Shown here one piece after another: positions 22,454 to 28,103 of a stretch of DNA of 36,707 nt (position 1 is its first letter; the number at the start of each line of letters is the position of its first letter). Source of the stretch: a virus; the IMG/VR virus record IMGVR_UViG_3300018876_001671, positions 1 through 36,707 of that record, one strand, 5' to 3'. Under the pieces are notes generated by a model. That model did no database searches and was not told where the DNA came from. It worked only from the letters and a program-made list of their open reading frames with translations. A program made the translations under genes and the position numbers.

Positions 22454-22889
22454 TCTTGATCTCCTCGATAGCTTCTTTGTTGGCACTTATTTTTGAATCT
22501 TGTGCAAGGTCAATCATAGCCTGCAACTTTTGTGCTTTTTCCATATCTGAATCTAAGTGGAGATCTTTGTTAATAACTTTTTCAAGTTTTAATGTTGGGA
22601 TGCGTTCATTGGGTACATAACGCCAAGTATATCCTTGTTCGCCGTACACTCCAAACACTGTTTCAGTAAGTCCAATTTTAACAATGACGCTGTCACTGCC
22701 ATCTAATATGACTTTGTCGCCTTCATTGAAAGCTCTATTCATTTTGAACATCATACCTTTGGCAATTTTAGTTGCAAAGTCTTTGAACCATAATGTTATT
22801 ACTAGTAACAATAATGCACTTATAAAAGGCATTAATAAATTGGTGATTTCCAAGCCTACACCTGAGGCACTCATTATTTCTGCGTCCAT
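22437..22889 (-). CDS. MscS-like membrane protein (minimal channel core)
   Basis: 150 aa from ATG at 22889, preceded by GGAGAG. After a short exterior segment, one strong membrane helix (LLMPFISALLLLVITLWF) leads into FATKIAKGMMFKMNRAFNEGDKV, resembling the TM3b-to-beta-domain junction of MscS. VILDGSDSVIVKIGLTETVF and YVPNERIPTL match the MscS beta domain. The sensor helices TM1-TM2 are missing, so it is either a minimal channel or a protein that joins host MscS oligomers. The C terminus is helical and charged. It is co-expressed with the lipase from a late promoter at 22905-22912. Confidence 0.7.
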   Translation of the reverse strand: MDAEIMSASGVGLEITNLLMPFISALLLLVITLWFKDFATKIAKGMMFKMNRAFNEGDKVILDGSDSVIVKIGLTETVFGVYGEQGYTWRYVPNERIPTLKLEKVINKDLHLDSDMEKAQKLQAMIDLAQDSKISANKEAIEEIKNGVKK

Positions 22890-22904
22890 GTTTCTCTCCA
22901 CTTG

Positions 22905-22912
22905 TATTTATT
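22905..22912 (-). promoter_or_regulatory. Late promoter AATAAATA for the minus-strand operon
   Basis: Read on the minus strand, AATAAATA lies 16 nt upstream of ATG 22889, leaving a very short leader with GGAGAG. It overlaps the -35 of the divergent plus-strand promoter by two bases. Confidence 0.6.
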
Positions 22913-22939
22913 GACAATCGAGTTAAATACGTGTACAAT
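22911..22939 (+). promoter_or_regulatory. Strong sigma70-like promoter TTGACA-N17-TACAAT
   Basis: TTGACA at 22911-22916, 17 nt, TACAAT at 22934-22939 (5 of 6) with TG directly before it. It drives the genes from 22957 and is divergent from the overlapping late promoter. Confidence 0.8.
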
Positions 22940-22956
22940 ATTGCAAAAGGAACACA

Positions 22957-23169
22957 ATGTCACACAGCGTAGAACAATTTTATCACAAAGCAAAAGTGCT
23001 ACATGAGAAAGCTATAGCACTACACAGAGAAAGATATCGTGTACAAGGAACATACGATGCACATGCTTGTCAAGTAATGCTTGACGATCTAAGAGCTTTA
23101 GCATTTGATATCCAACACGGAATGATAGATTTTGATATTGATTTTGGCAAAGGATCAAATCCTCAATGA
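22957..23169 (+). CDS. Small unknown protein
   Basis: 70 aa from ATG 22957 with AAAAGGAA upstream. The N-terminal two-thirds is helical and His-rich (VEQFYHKAKVLHEKAIALHR, then YDAHACQVMLDDLRAL), the end acidic (IDFDIDFGKG). No domain assigned. The stop overlaps the AlgH/YqgE-like gene as ATGA, so both share the strong promoter at 22911. Confidence 0.65.
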   Translation: MSHSVEQFYHKAKVLHEKAIALHRERYRVQGTYDAHACQVMLDDLRALAFDIQHGMIDFDIDFGKGSNPQ

Positions 23170-23711
23170 ACATGAGCCAGCAATTCCTTGTTAGTTTACC
23201 TATGCTGGGAGACAGTAACTTTTTTAAAAGTGTTGTCTATGTAGAGAATCATGACGGAGATGGAGCAAAGGGATGGATAGTAAACAAAGAACTAGATGCT
23301 AGAGTTGCTGTAAGATTGCGTAAAAGTATTCAGCTTGGAATAAACGCTCCTATATACTACGGTGGACCTGTTGAAGTTAATCAATGTTTTGTATTACACA
23401 GTAGCGATATAATGCTTGCACAGAGTTTAAAAATCAATGACAATTTGTGTGTGACCAGAGATAAATCAATTATTACAATGCTCAATGAAAATAAATTTCC
23501 ACAAAACTACAGGATTATAATTGGATGTGCTAGTTGGGGTCCTGGTCAACTTGAAAGTGAATTACTGGGCAGTAGAACCGGCGGTAAAAGTATGTGGGTC
23601 AGTGCTGACTATCAAAAAGATTTTATGTGGAGTGCAACAGCAGAAGAACAGTGGTCACATGGTATTGAAAACAGCGCCAAGCAAAAAGCAACAAACTATT
23701 TGAATTTTTAA
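23166..23711 (+). CDS. AlgH/YqgE-family (UPF0301, DUF179) protein
   Basis: 181 aa. FLVSLPMLGDSNFFKSVVYV, then GAKGWIVNKEL, YYGGPVEVNQCFVLHS and IIIGCASWGPGQLESEL match the DUF179 family, where the hallmark segments are MP-x-x-x-D-x-x-F-x-x-S-V-V-Y, the GG-P-V loop and G-x-x-x-W-x-x-G-Q-L-E-x-E. The biochemical role of YqgE/AlgH is not settled; members have been linked to regulation and redox-type functions. Phage copies are unusual to my knowledge. ATG 23166 overlaps the upstream stop; a second ATG at 23172 is possible. It is expressed from a strong host-type promoter. Confidence 0.88.
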   Translation: MNMSQQFLVSLPMLGDSNFFKSVVYVENHDGDGAKGWIVNKELDARVAVRLRKSIQLGINAPIYYGGPVEVNQCFVLHSSDIMLAQSLKINDNLCVTRDKSIITMLNENKFPQNYRIIIGCASWGPGQLESELLGSRTGGKSMWVSADYQKDFMWSATAEEQWSHGIENSAKQKATNYLNF

Positions 23712-23938
23712 TGTATACAGTAGAAATGGATCTTGACGAAATTACTATCACATTGTTAGATGACAGTGGCAACTATGCTGATGTAATCATCAACAGTTTT
23801 GATGATATCGTTTACATAAGACAGTTTGAGGATAATTCAACTACACCTCAAGCTATTGCACTAAGTCCTCAGATGTGGGAAGAATTGATTTCAGCTATGC
23901 ACAGTCCTGAGGGTGCATTTCGTACTGTTCGAAAATAG
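23711..23938 (+). CDS. Small acidic protein, unknown
   Basis: 75 aa from the ATG in a TAATG overlap. A beta-rich N terminus (TVEMDLDEITITLLDDSG, ADVIINSFDDIVYIRQF) is followed by one helix (SPQMWEELISAMHSP). Acidic and soluble; no domain recognised. Third gene of the unit driven from 22911. Confidence 0.65.
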   Translation: MYTVEMDLDEITITLLDDSGNYADVIINSFDDIVYIRQFEDNSTTPQAIALSPQMWEELISAMHSPEGAFRTVRK

Positions 23939-23968
23939 ACCTGTTAGCGTACAACATTGTAACAGTTA

Positions 23969-23976
23969 TGTAAATA
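23969..23976 (+). promoter_or_regulatory. Possible late promoter TGTAAATA
   Basis: The same variant octamer as before the endolysin gene. A start near 23982 gives a leader holding AAGGAGGT before ATG 24003. Confidence 0.35.
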
Positions 23977-24002
23977 CACTTAATCAATTCAAGGAGGTCG
24001 TT

Positions 24003-24221
24003 ATGATTGCAAACAAACTAGCTAACCTGACAGATGCAGAGTTACAACTTATGGAAAAAATATTACATAAAGAATTTTTATACGAAGCAGAACAAAATAA
24101 AACCTGGAAAACTAAAAATAGCTATGAAAGACCTTTTCAACGTAGTCGTGGAATTATGAACTGCATTACTGCAATCAAAGGACAACGTGAATTGAACAAG
24201 ACTCTGGAAACTCGCTGGTAA
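24003..24221 (+). CDS. Small basic helical protein, unknown
   Basis: 72 aa from ATG 24003, behind one of the best ribosome sites in the window (AAGGAGGT); upstream in-frame starts overlap the previous gene and lack one. MIANKLANLTDAELQLMEKI at the start, then a basic, aromatic middle (NKTWKTKNSYERPFQRSRG) with a final helix. No domain assigned. The tmRNA promoter begins 10 nt after its stop. Confidence 0.7.
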   Translation: MIANKLANLTDAELQLMEKILHKEFLYEAEQNKTWKTKNSYERPFQRSRGIMNCITAIKGQRELNKTLETRW

Positions 24222-24230
24222 ACTTTTTAC

Positions 24231-24261
24231 TTGACAACCTTATAGAAACCATGTATAAATA
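24231..24261 (+). promoter_or_regulatory. Dual promoter of the tmRNA gene
   Basis: TTGACA (24231-24236), 17 nt, TATAAA (24254-24259) forms a near-consensus sigma70-like promoter. The -10 is also the start of a perfect late octamer TATAAATA (24254-24261). Both readings predict the same start near 24267, so the RNA could be made early and late. Confidence 0.75.
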
Positions 24262-24266
24262 TAGCT

Positions 24267-24600
24267 GTAAACGTTGAAGCAACGTGAACGCATACTGGAC
24301 TGGGGGGCAGTACCCCACAGCTCCACCATAAACACTCTGTAGTTACCAGAACCTGATGGTACCCAGAAGTAAGGACAGACGCAGAGTGTTTATGATGGGG
24401 CTGAACTAGGATCGACAGGTGTTGTAGTGAAGTGGAGTTTACCGGATGACTGCGTTATTGGTCAACATTCATAATTGCAAATGATAATTATGCGCCAGAA
24501 ATGGCTTTAGCTGCCTGATTTAGGTAAGTGGGGGTTGGCAACGAACCTAGCAACAGAATCGTTGCATATTTACTACACCTGTATAAATTATGTCTTTAGG
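24267..24600 (+). ncRNA. ssrA: Circularly permuted (two-piece) tmRNA
   Basis: The acceptor half comes first and ends CAGCTCC-ACCA (24318-24328). A 68-nt intervening segment follows, whose ends form a 12-bp perfect helix (24328-24339 with 24382-24393). The coding half then starts GGGGCTG (24397-24403), which pairs with CAGCTCC and contains the G3-U70 pair needed for alanylation. GATCGACAGG resembles the D-arm region of tmRNAs. The tag frame is at 24477-24518. ACAGGTGT and ACACCTGT (24405-24412 with 24574-24581) could form P2, and GCAAC/GTTGC a hairpin at 24551-24566. The T stem is TGGGG/CCCCA but the loop GGCAGTA departs from TTCRANY. The permuted order is known from Alphaproteobacteria and a few other lineages. 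Processing of the intervening segment is inferred. 3' end approximate. Confidence 0.93.
24477..24518 (+). CDS. tmRNA proteolysis-tag reading frame
   Basis: The resume codon GCA opens ANDNYAPEMALAA followed by TGA. With the alanine from charged tmRNA the tag is A-ANDNYAPEMALAA. The AANDN opening matches alphaproteobacterial tags and the ALAA end is the ClpXP degron of many bacteria. It is not an independent gene; translation begins after trans-transfer. Confidence 0.92.
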   Translation, partial: ANDNYAPEMALAA

Positions 24601-24638
24601 GACTTGATTTTTATCTAGAATGTGTTAAATATAGTTTG

Positions 24639-24664
24639 ACAGCTGAATAATCAGCTGTTTTTTT
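24639..24664 (+). terminator. Rho-independent terminator after tmRNA
   Basis: ACAGCTG (24639-24645) pairs with CAGCTGT (24652-24658) around AATAAT, followed by seven T. It closes the tmRNA transcript; the outer-membrane protein gene starts 22 nt later. Confidence 0.9.
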
Positions 24665-24686
24665 AAGAACCTTAAGGAAAATAATA

Positions 24687-25460
24687 ATGAATCGTTTACT
24701 AGCAGTACTTCTAGCTACAACTGTAAGCACAGGCGCTTTCGCTGAAACTGAAATCGCAGGTACAACTATCGCAGGTGAAGTAGAAGTCACAATTAAAGAA
24801 AATGCCGCAGGAGACTGGGGCTCAACAACTGTACTAGATTTAGGCATTGCAAGAGAAGGCACAGCGTTTGGCGGATTTAACTTCGCATCAACAGACGGCG
24901 GTGATCTTACACTTGACGAATGGCAACTAGGTACAACAATCGGCACAGAAGCAACTGTATCACTTGGTAAACAAGGTGATATTTGGGTTGGTGCAGAAGG
25001 TGAACATACAATTGCAAATCCAAAAATGGACGAAAGTGTAATTGTAGACTTAGGATCAGTTGCAGTTGCAGCTGAGTTTGGCGACTATAAAAATGACGTA
25101 AGTGACATTGAAGCAGTTGCTGGTGCAATGCACTGGGGCGAAGATGCACTTAGTGGCACAATCGCACTTGACTACGACTTAGATGCAGAAAGCTGGACAT
25201 TTGGATCACGTGTTGATGTAGATAGGTTTGGCGGTGTAGTGACATATGCAGAATCAACTGAAAAGTTAGCATTTGAAATTGATGCCACTGGACCTCGTGG
25301 TGTCACAGCATATATCAATGGTGACGAAGATGAACTAGCACGTAACATTGGTGCAGGTTATGAAATGGATTTCAATGGCATGACTATTGAACCAAAAGCA
25401 AACTACGATCTTGATGCTGAAGAATTTTCACCAAGTATTGTAGCAAGTTTTAACTTCTAA
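24687..25460 (+). CDS. Secreted outer-membrane beta-barrel (porin-like) protein
   Basis: 257 aa. A clear signal peptide (MNRLLAVLLATTVSTGAFA, cut before ETE) is followed by alternating beta strands throughout (TTVLDLGIAR, GGFNFAS, VAVAAEFGDYK, GTIALDYDLD, FGSRVDVDRFGGVVTYAES, EPKANYDL). It ends with Phe (ASFNF), the usual terminal residue of outer-membrane proteins. It is acidic and short for a trimeric porin, closer to an 10-14-strand barrel (estimate). Host-type porin in a phage could alter the surface to block superinfection or change uptake; neither is shown. It lies after the tmRNA terminator with AAGGAAAAT as ribosome site; no own promoter was found, so readthrough may matter. Confidence 0.8.
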   Translation: MNRLLAVLLATTVSTGAFAETEIAGTTIAGEVEVTIKENAAGDWGSTTVLDLGIAREGTAFGGFNFASTDGGDLTLDEWQLGTTIGTEATVSLGKQGDIWVGAEGEHTIANPKMDESVIVDLGSVAVAAEFGDYKNDVSDIEAVAGAMHWGEDALSGTIALDYDLDAESWTFGSRVDVDRFGGVVTYAESTEKLAFEIDATGPRGVTAYINGDEDELARNIGAGYEMDFNGMTIEPKANYDLDAEEFSPSIVASFNF

Positions 25461-25463
25461 GAC

Positions 25464-25492
25464 TTGACATCTGTCAATAAATATACTATATT
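25464..25492 (+). promoter_or_regulatory. Sigma70-like promoter with palindromic -35 and embedded late octamer
   Basis: TTGACA (25464-25469), 17 nt, TATATT (25487-25492). The -35 is half of a perfect dyad TTGACA-TC-TGTCAA (25464-25477). AATAAATA (25476-25483) lies in the spacer and could serve as a late promoter starting near 25489. Confidence 0.7.
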
Positions 25493-25521
25493 ATACATAT
25501 AGACAAACAGAGGAGTCAGCG

Positions 25522-25704
25522 ATGTTAGTAGGTTACGAAGGTTATATAGCCGTAGCAATTTGTTTATTTTGCACATGGTTAGGTTATACGCAAGGAAAAC
25601 GTAACGGAATTGAAAGTACCTTAGACGGTATGATAAAACTAAAACTACTAAAAGTTCTTGATAATGGAAGAATTGTCGCTGGCACCAATTTAGACACAAA
25701 ATAG
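25522..25704 (+). CDS. Small membrane-anchored protein
   Basis: 60 aa from ATG 25522 with GAGGAG upstream. An N-terminal hydrophobic helix (YIAVAICLFCTWLGYTQG) is followed by a basic stretch and a helical, polar C terminus. An inner-membrane protein, unknown role. It has its own strong, apparently regulated promoter. Confidence 0.65.
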   Translation: MLVGYEGYIAVAICLFCTWLGYTQGKRNGIESTLDGMIKLKLLKVLDNGRIVAGTNLDTK

Positions 25705-25753
25705 TTTGAAAAGAACTTAGCGGTATCGAGATAAGACATAAGTAATTACAAGT

Positions 25754-25783
25754 ACAACACCTGCACTAAGTTGCAGGTGTTGT
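25754..25783 (+). terminator. 12-bp perfect hairpin without T-run
   Basis: ACAACACCTGCA (25754-25765) pairs with TGCAGGTGTTGT (25772-25783) around CTAAGT. It lies 17 nt before the next ATG. Without a T-run it could be a processing or stabilising hairpin or a weak terminator. The rest of 25705-25800 shows nothing else. Confidence 0.55.
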
Positions 25784-25800
25784 CATGATTAGGATACCGA

Positions 25801-26310
25801 ATGCAATACAAAGTTGTTTTAACTATATTACTTTTATCTGCGTGTGAGCCTACTGTAATAGTAGATGGCAATGCAATACCAAATGCTCCAGAGCATATTC
25901 AAACTGCACTCAACAAGTATGGATTCAACGAGTATCAACATAGAACTGTACTCAAAGAGTATGTAGGTGTTGATCCAAAACGCACAGAATGGTGTGCAGC
26001 ATTTGTAAATGCAGTACTACACGAAAGCGGTATATCGGGTAGTGAAAGTGTAAGTGACGTTCCATTAATGGCAAGAAGTTTTTTAACTTGGGGTGAAACT
26101 ATACAAGAACCCAAAGCAGGAGATCTAGTAATATTTCCAAGAGGTAAACAAGGATGGCAAGGACACGTAGGTTTTTATGTTGGTAGTATATACAGAAACA
26201 ATGTTGAATACTATCGTATACTAGGTGGCAATCAAAACAATAGTGTAAACATAGAAATATATCCTGCAAGCAAAGCATTAGGTATTCGACGAGCACCGAA
26301 TAAATATTAG
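25801..26310 (+). CDS. Lipoprotein NlpC/P60-like (TIGR02594-type) peptidoglycan hydrolase
   Basis: 169 aa. MQYKVVLTILLLSAC is a lipoprotein signal with lipobox LSAC, so the protein is probably lipid-anchored. The domain matches the TIGR02594 group of CHAP/NlpC-like cysteine hydrolases: RTEWCAAFVNAVL (catalytic Cys), PKAGDLVIF, GHVGFYVG (catalytic His) and LGGNQNNSV. It would cut peptide bonds in peptidoglycan from a membrane position, perhaps in lysis or envelope remodelling. AGGA precedes ATG 25801. Its stop overlaps a late octamer for the next gene. Confidence 0.88.
   Translation: MQYKVVLTILLLSACEPTVIVDGNAIPNAPEHIQTALNKYGFNEYQHRTVLKEYVGVDPKRTEWCAAFVNAVLHESGISGSESVSDVPLMARSFLTWGETIQEPKAGDLVIFPRGKQGWQGHVGFYVGSIYRNNVEYYRILGGNQNNSVNIEIYPASKALGIRRAPNKY
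26299..26306 (+). promoter_or_regulatory. Late promoter AATAAATA, leaderless geometry
   Basis: AATAAATA ends 5 nt (TTAGT) before ATG 26312; the predicted transcript begins at the start codon. It overlaps the last codons of the hydrolase gene. Confidence 0.6.
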
Positions 26311-26311
26311 T

Positions 26312-26623
26312 ATGTTCAAGTTTATTAAAAAATTGTTCGAACCTGAGCAAGTAGACTGGAGTGATGTTGAACAACTGGAATCAAGAATACGTGATATTCG
26401 TACAAGGATCTACAGAGAGAAAAGTACCCAGAAGCCAGTTCTTCCAACACACAGGGTTTACTCAACGTCCACGTTACAAGACATCAAAAACAAAAGTAAT
26501 GACCTTAGAAGAAGCCTCGCAGAAGGATCAGAAGTATCTCCAGAGTTTAGCTACAACACAACAAAGGCGGAGTCACCCGCAGACGAATTCAAAAGAAAAC
26601 TTCTTGCCAAAAGAAAAACCTGA
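26312..26623 (+). CDS. Basic unknown late protein (frame 2 reading)
   Basis: 103 aa, starting at the ATG of a leaderless late promoter. The first 35 residues (MFKFIKKLFEPEQVDWSDVE at the start) read like a genuine N terminus. Downstream of about residue 40 the +1 frame (to 26681) has codon use and composition more like the neighbours, and extends 58 nt further with a Lys/Pro-rich tail ending GDLGF. Either two genes overlap, a +1 frameshift joins them, or the sequence has an indel. No domain recognised. Confidence 0.55.
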   Translation: MFKFIKKLFEPEQVDWSDVEQLESRIRDIRTRIYREKSTQKPVLPTHRVYSTSTLQDIKNKSNDLRRSLAEGSEVSPEFSYNTTKAESPADEFKRKLLAKRKT

Positions 26624-26681
26624 AACAAAGAAACCAAAACCCAAGAAAAGAAAAGATCCTCTAGGAGATCTTGGCTTTTAA
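26499..26681 (+). CDS. Overlapping +1-frame coding stretch
   Basis: In the +1 frame relative to the gene at 26312, an open stretch runs from 26361 to the TAA at 26679-26681. ATG 26499 opens MTLEEASQKDQKYLQSL and the end is Lys/Pro-rich (KPKPKKRKDPLGDLGF). CGT, CCA and ACA codons just upstream of 26499 also look coding, which favours a fusion with the N terminus of the 26312 gene through a frameshift over an independent start. No SD precedes 26499. Confidence 0.4.
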   Translation: MTLEEASQKDQKYLQSLATTQQRRSHPQTNSKENFLPKEKPETKKPKPKKRKDPLGDLGF

Positions 26682-26689
26682 TATAAATA
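26682..26689 (+). promoter_or_regulatory. T4-type late promoter TATAAATA, leaderless geometry
   Basis: Perfect octamer followed by GTTGT and ATG 26695, identical to the arrangement before the PAAR gene. The octamer overlaps the stop of the +1-frame stretch. Confidence 0.75.
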
Positions 26690-26694
26690 GTTGT

Positions 26695-27480
26695 ATGGGA
26701 AGACCACTAAACAAAAGAAACTTCGGAGCTTCAACAGCTGGACAATACCAATTCAAGATTCAGTTCAATGATGGTTCTGGAAGTATGCCTGGATATATTA
26801 TCAAGCAACGAAGTGCTAGACGCTTTGAATGTTCAAATGCAGGCGGCACAAAGACAAAAATATGCTCACTAGTAGACAAAGCTAGTGCAGATTTACTTGA
26901 AGGCGAAATGTCAATGACATGCCAAGATGGTATTCATACTCGTCAAATAGTAAAAATTTCAGGTCGTAAAGTAACACTAGACAACAATGAATATGCTCCT
27001 TGGGTATTACAATCAAACGGAGTTGCAGGTTATGTTATAGTCGAAGACGCAGGGGAAAGCATAGGCGCTGGCGCTGATTCAACCCTCGGTACAGATGATG
27101 ATGTATTTGTGGGTGCCGCAGACATTGAAGGTGATGATAGCGGCGGCGGATTTAGTGGAACTACATTTACTGTTACAGTAGCAGGCGGTAAGTTCTACAT
27201 TGACGGTGTACAGCAAGCAACTGTAACACTCAATGAAGGTAGTACATATAGATTTGATCAAAGTGACAGTAGTAATGGTAGCCATCCACTTAGATTTAGC
27301 ACAACTGCTGATGGTACACATGGCGGTGGTAGTGAATATACAACAGGTGTTACAAACTCGGGTATTAGTGCTGGTCAATCAGGATCATATGTACAAATTG
27401 TTGTTGCAGTTGGTGCACCTACACTGTACTACTATTGTGTTAATCACAGTGGCATGGGCGGGCAGGCTAATACACCATAA
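26695..27480 (+). CDS. Virion-type protein with cupredoxin-like C-terminal domain
   Basis: 261 aa from ATG 26695 (a TTG eight codons earlier lies before the promoter and is rejected). MGRPLNKRNFG opens a basic N-terminal region with an SH3-like beta pattern. The last 110 residues (TFTVTVAGGKFYIDGVQQA, STYRFDQSDSSNGSHPLRFS, then LYYYCVNHSGMGG) resemble a cupredoxin fold: a His in SHPLRF and a C-x2-H-x2-M cluster. Such modules appear in marine phage structural proteins; copper binding is unproven. Late, leaderless transcription fits a virion component. Its last 14 nt overlap the convergent gene at 27467. Confidence 0.7.
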   Translation: MGRPLNKRNFGASTAGQYQFKIQFNDGSGSMPGYIIKQRSARRFECSNAGGTKTKICSLVDKASADLLEGEMSMTCQDGIHTRQIVKISGRKVTLDNNEYAPWVLQSNGVAGYVIVEDAGESIGAGADSTLGTDDDVFVGAADIEGDDSGGGFSGTTFTVTVAGGKFYIDGVQQATVTLNEGSTYRFDQSDSSNGSHPLRFSTTADGTHGGGSEYTTGVTNSGISAGQSGSYVQIVVAVGAPTLYYYCVNHSGMGGQANTP

Positions 27481-27829
27481 GCACATAAAACAAATAGCAA
27501 CTGTAGTGTGCCATCTGATCTATTGCTTGAACTTTCCAAAATTTGTTAGACTTCATATCTAATTTTACACGTATAGTGTATATTCTCTTTACATAATCAA
27601 TAACAGCATGCAATACAAAATCTAGCAGTGTGATTATTATAGCCCAATAGATCCCTGCAAATACAAGTGTAACTAAACCTGTAAGCAGTGCATGATCCAT
27701 GCTGTGTAACCAAAGTTTGGGTGTGTATAGTTTTTGTTTGTCACCATACTTTGGTTTGTTTAATCTGCTCTGTAACCACAAGTCGGCTACAGCATGTTTT
27801 ATAAGAAGCAAGTAAAAATAAATTATCAA
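27467..27829 (-). CDS. DUF3307-type membrane protein
   Basis: 120 aa. LLIKHAVADLWLQSRLNKPK, LWLHSMDHALLTG, DFVLHAVIDYVKRI and AIDQMAHYSCYLF match DUF3307, small multi-pass proteins with conserved His and Asp in membrane helices. Function of the family is unknown. The start is probably TTG at 27829, with GGAGAA upstream over the end of the preceding minus-strand gene. It ends convergently inside the cupredoxin-like gene, with no terminator between. Confidence 0.75.
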   Translation of the reverse strand: MIIYFYLLLIKHAVADLWLQSRLNKPKYGDKQKLYTPKLWLHSMDHALLTGLVTLVFAGIYWAIIITLLDFVLHAVIDYVKRIYTIRVKLDMKSNKFWKVQAIDQMAHYSCYLFYVLMVY

Positions 27830-27834
27830 TGTTT

Positions 27835-28026
27835 TTATTCTCCAAACATTCCAATTAATTCAGGTCCGAAACTACCAGCTGCCCATCCAAGAGCAACAAT
27901 AGCAACAACCCCCATTACGAGCCATTTCATTTTAAAATCGTCTACATCCATGCGTAGTGCCACTAGTTCGTTACCTAATATACGAACACTTACTTCTAAT
28001 TTACCTTTATCATCTGCTTCTGCCAT
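27835..28026 (-). CDS. Small C-terminally anchored membrane protein
   Basis: 63 aa from ATG 28026 with AAAGGAG upstream. A soluble helical N terminus (GKLEVSVRILGNELVALRMD) is followed by a basic patch and one hydrophobic helix (WLVMGVVAIVALGWAAG). Unknown function; it is transcribed with the DUF3307 gene from the late promoter at 28060. Confidence 0.7.
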   Translation of the reverse strand: MAEADDKGKLEVSVRILGNELVALRMDVDDFKMKWLVMGVVAIVALGWAAGSFGPELIGMFGE

Positions 28027-28059
28027 ATCTTTCTCCTTTAGAGCTTGACTTTGTATTGA

Positions 28060-28067
28060 TATTTATG
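28060..28067 (-). promoter_or_regulatory. Late promoter CATAAATA (minus strand)
   Basis: On the minus strand CATAAATA lies 33 nt before ATG 28026; a leader with AAAGGAG follows. It is divergent from a late-like octamer at 28096. Confidence 0.6.
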
Positions 28068-28095
28068 TATGTATATATCTAAGAAGATATTGAAC

Positions 28096-28103
28096 GGTAA
28101 ATA
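28096..28103 (+). promoter_or_regulatory. Possible late promoter GGTAAATA
   Basis: GGTAAATA, the same variant as before clpS, ends 7 nt before ATG 28111. The predicted leader would be one or two bases. Confidence 0.35.
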
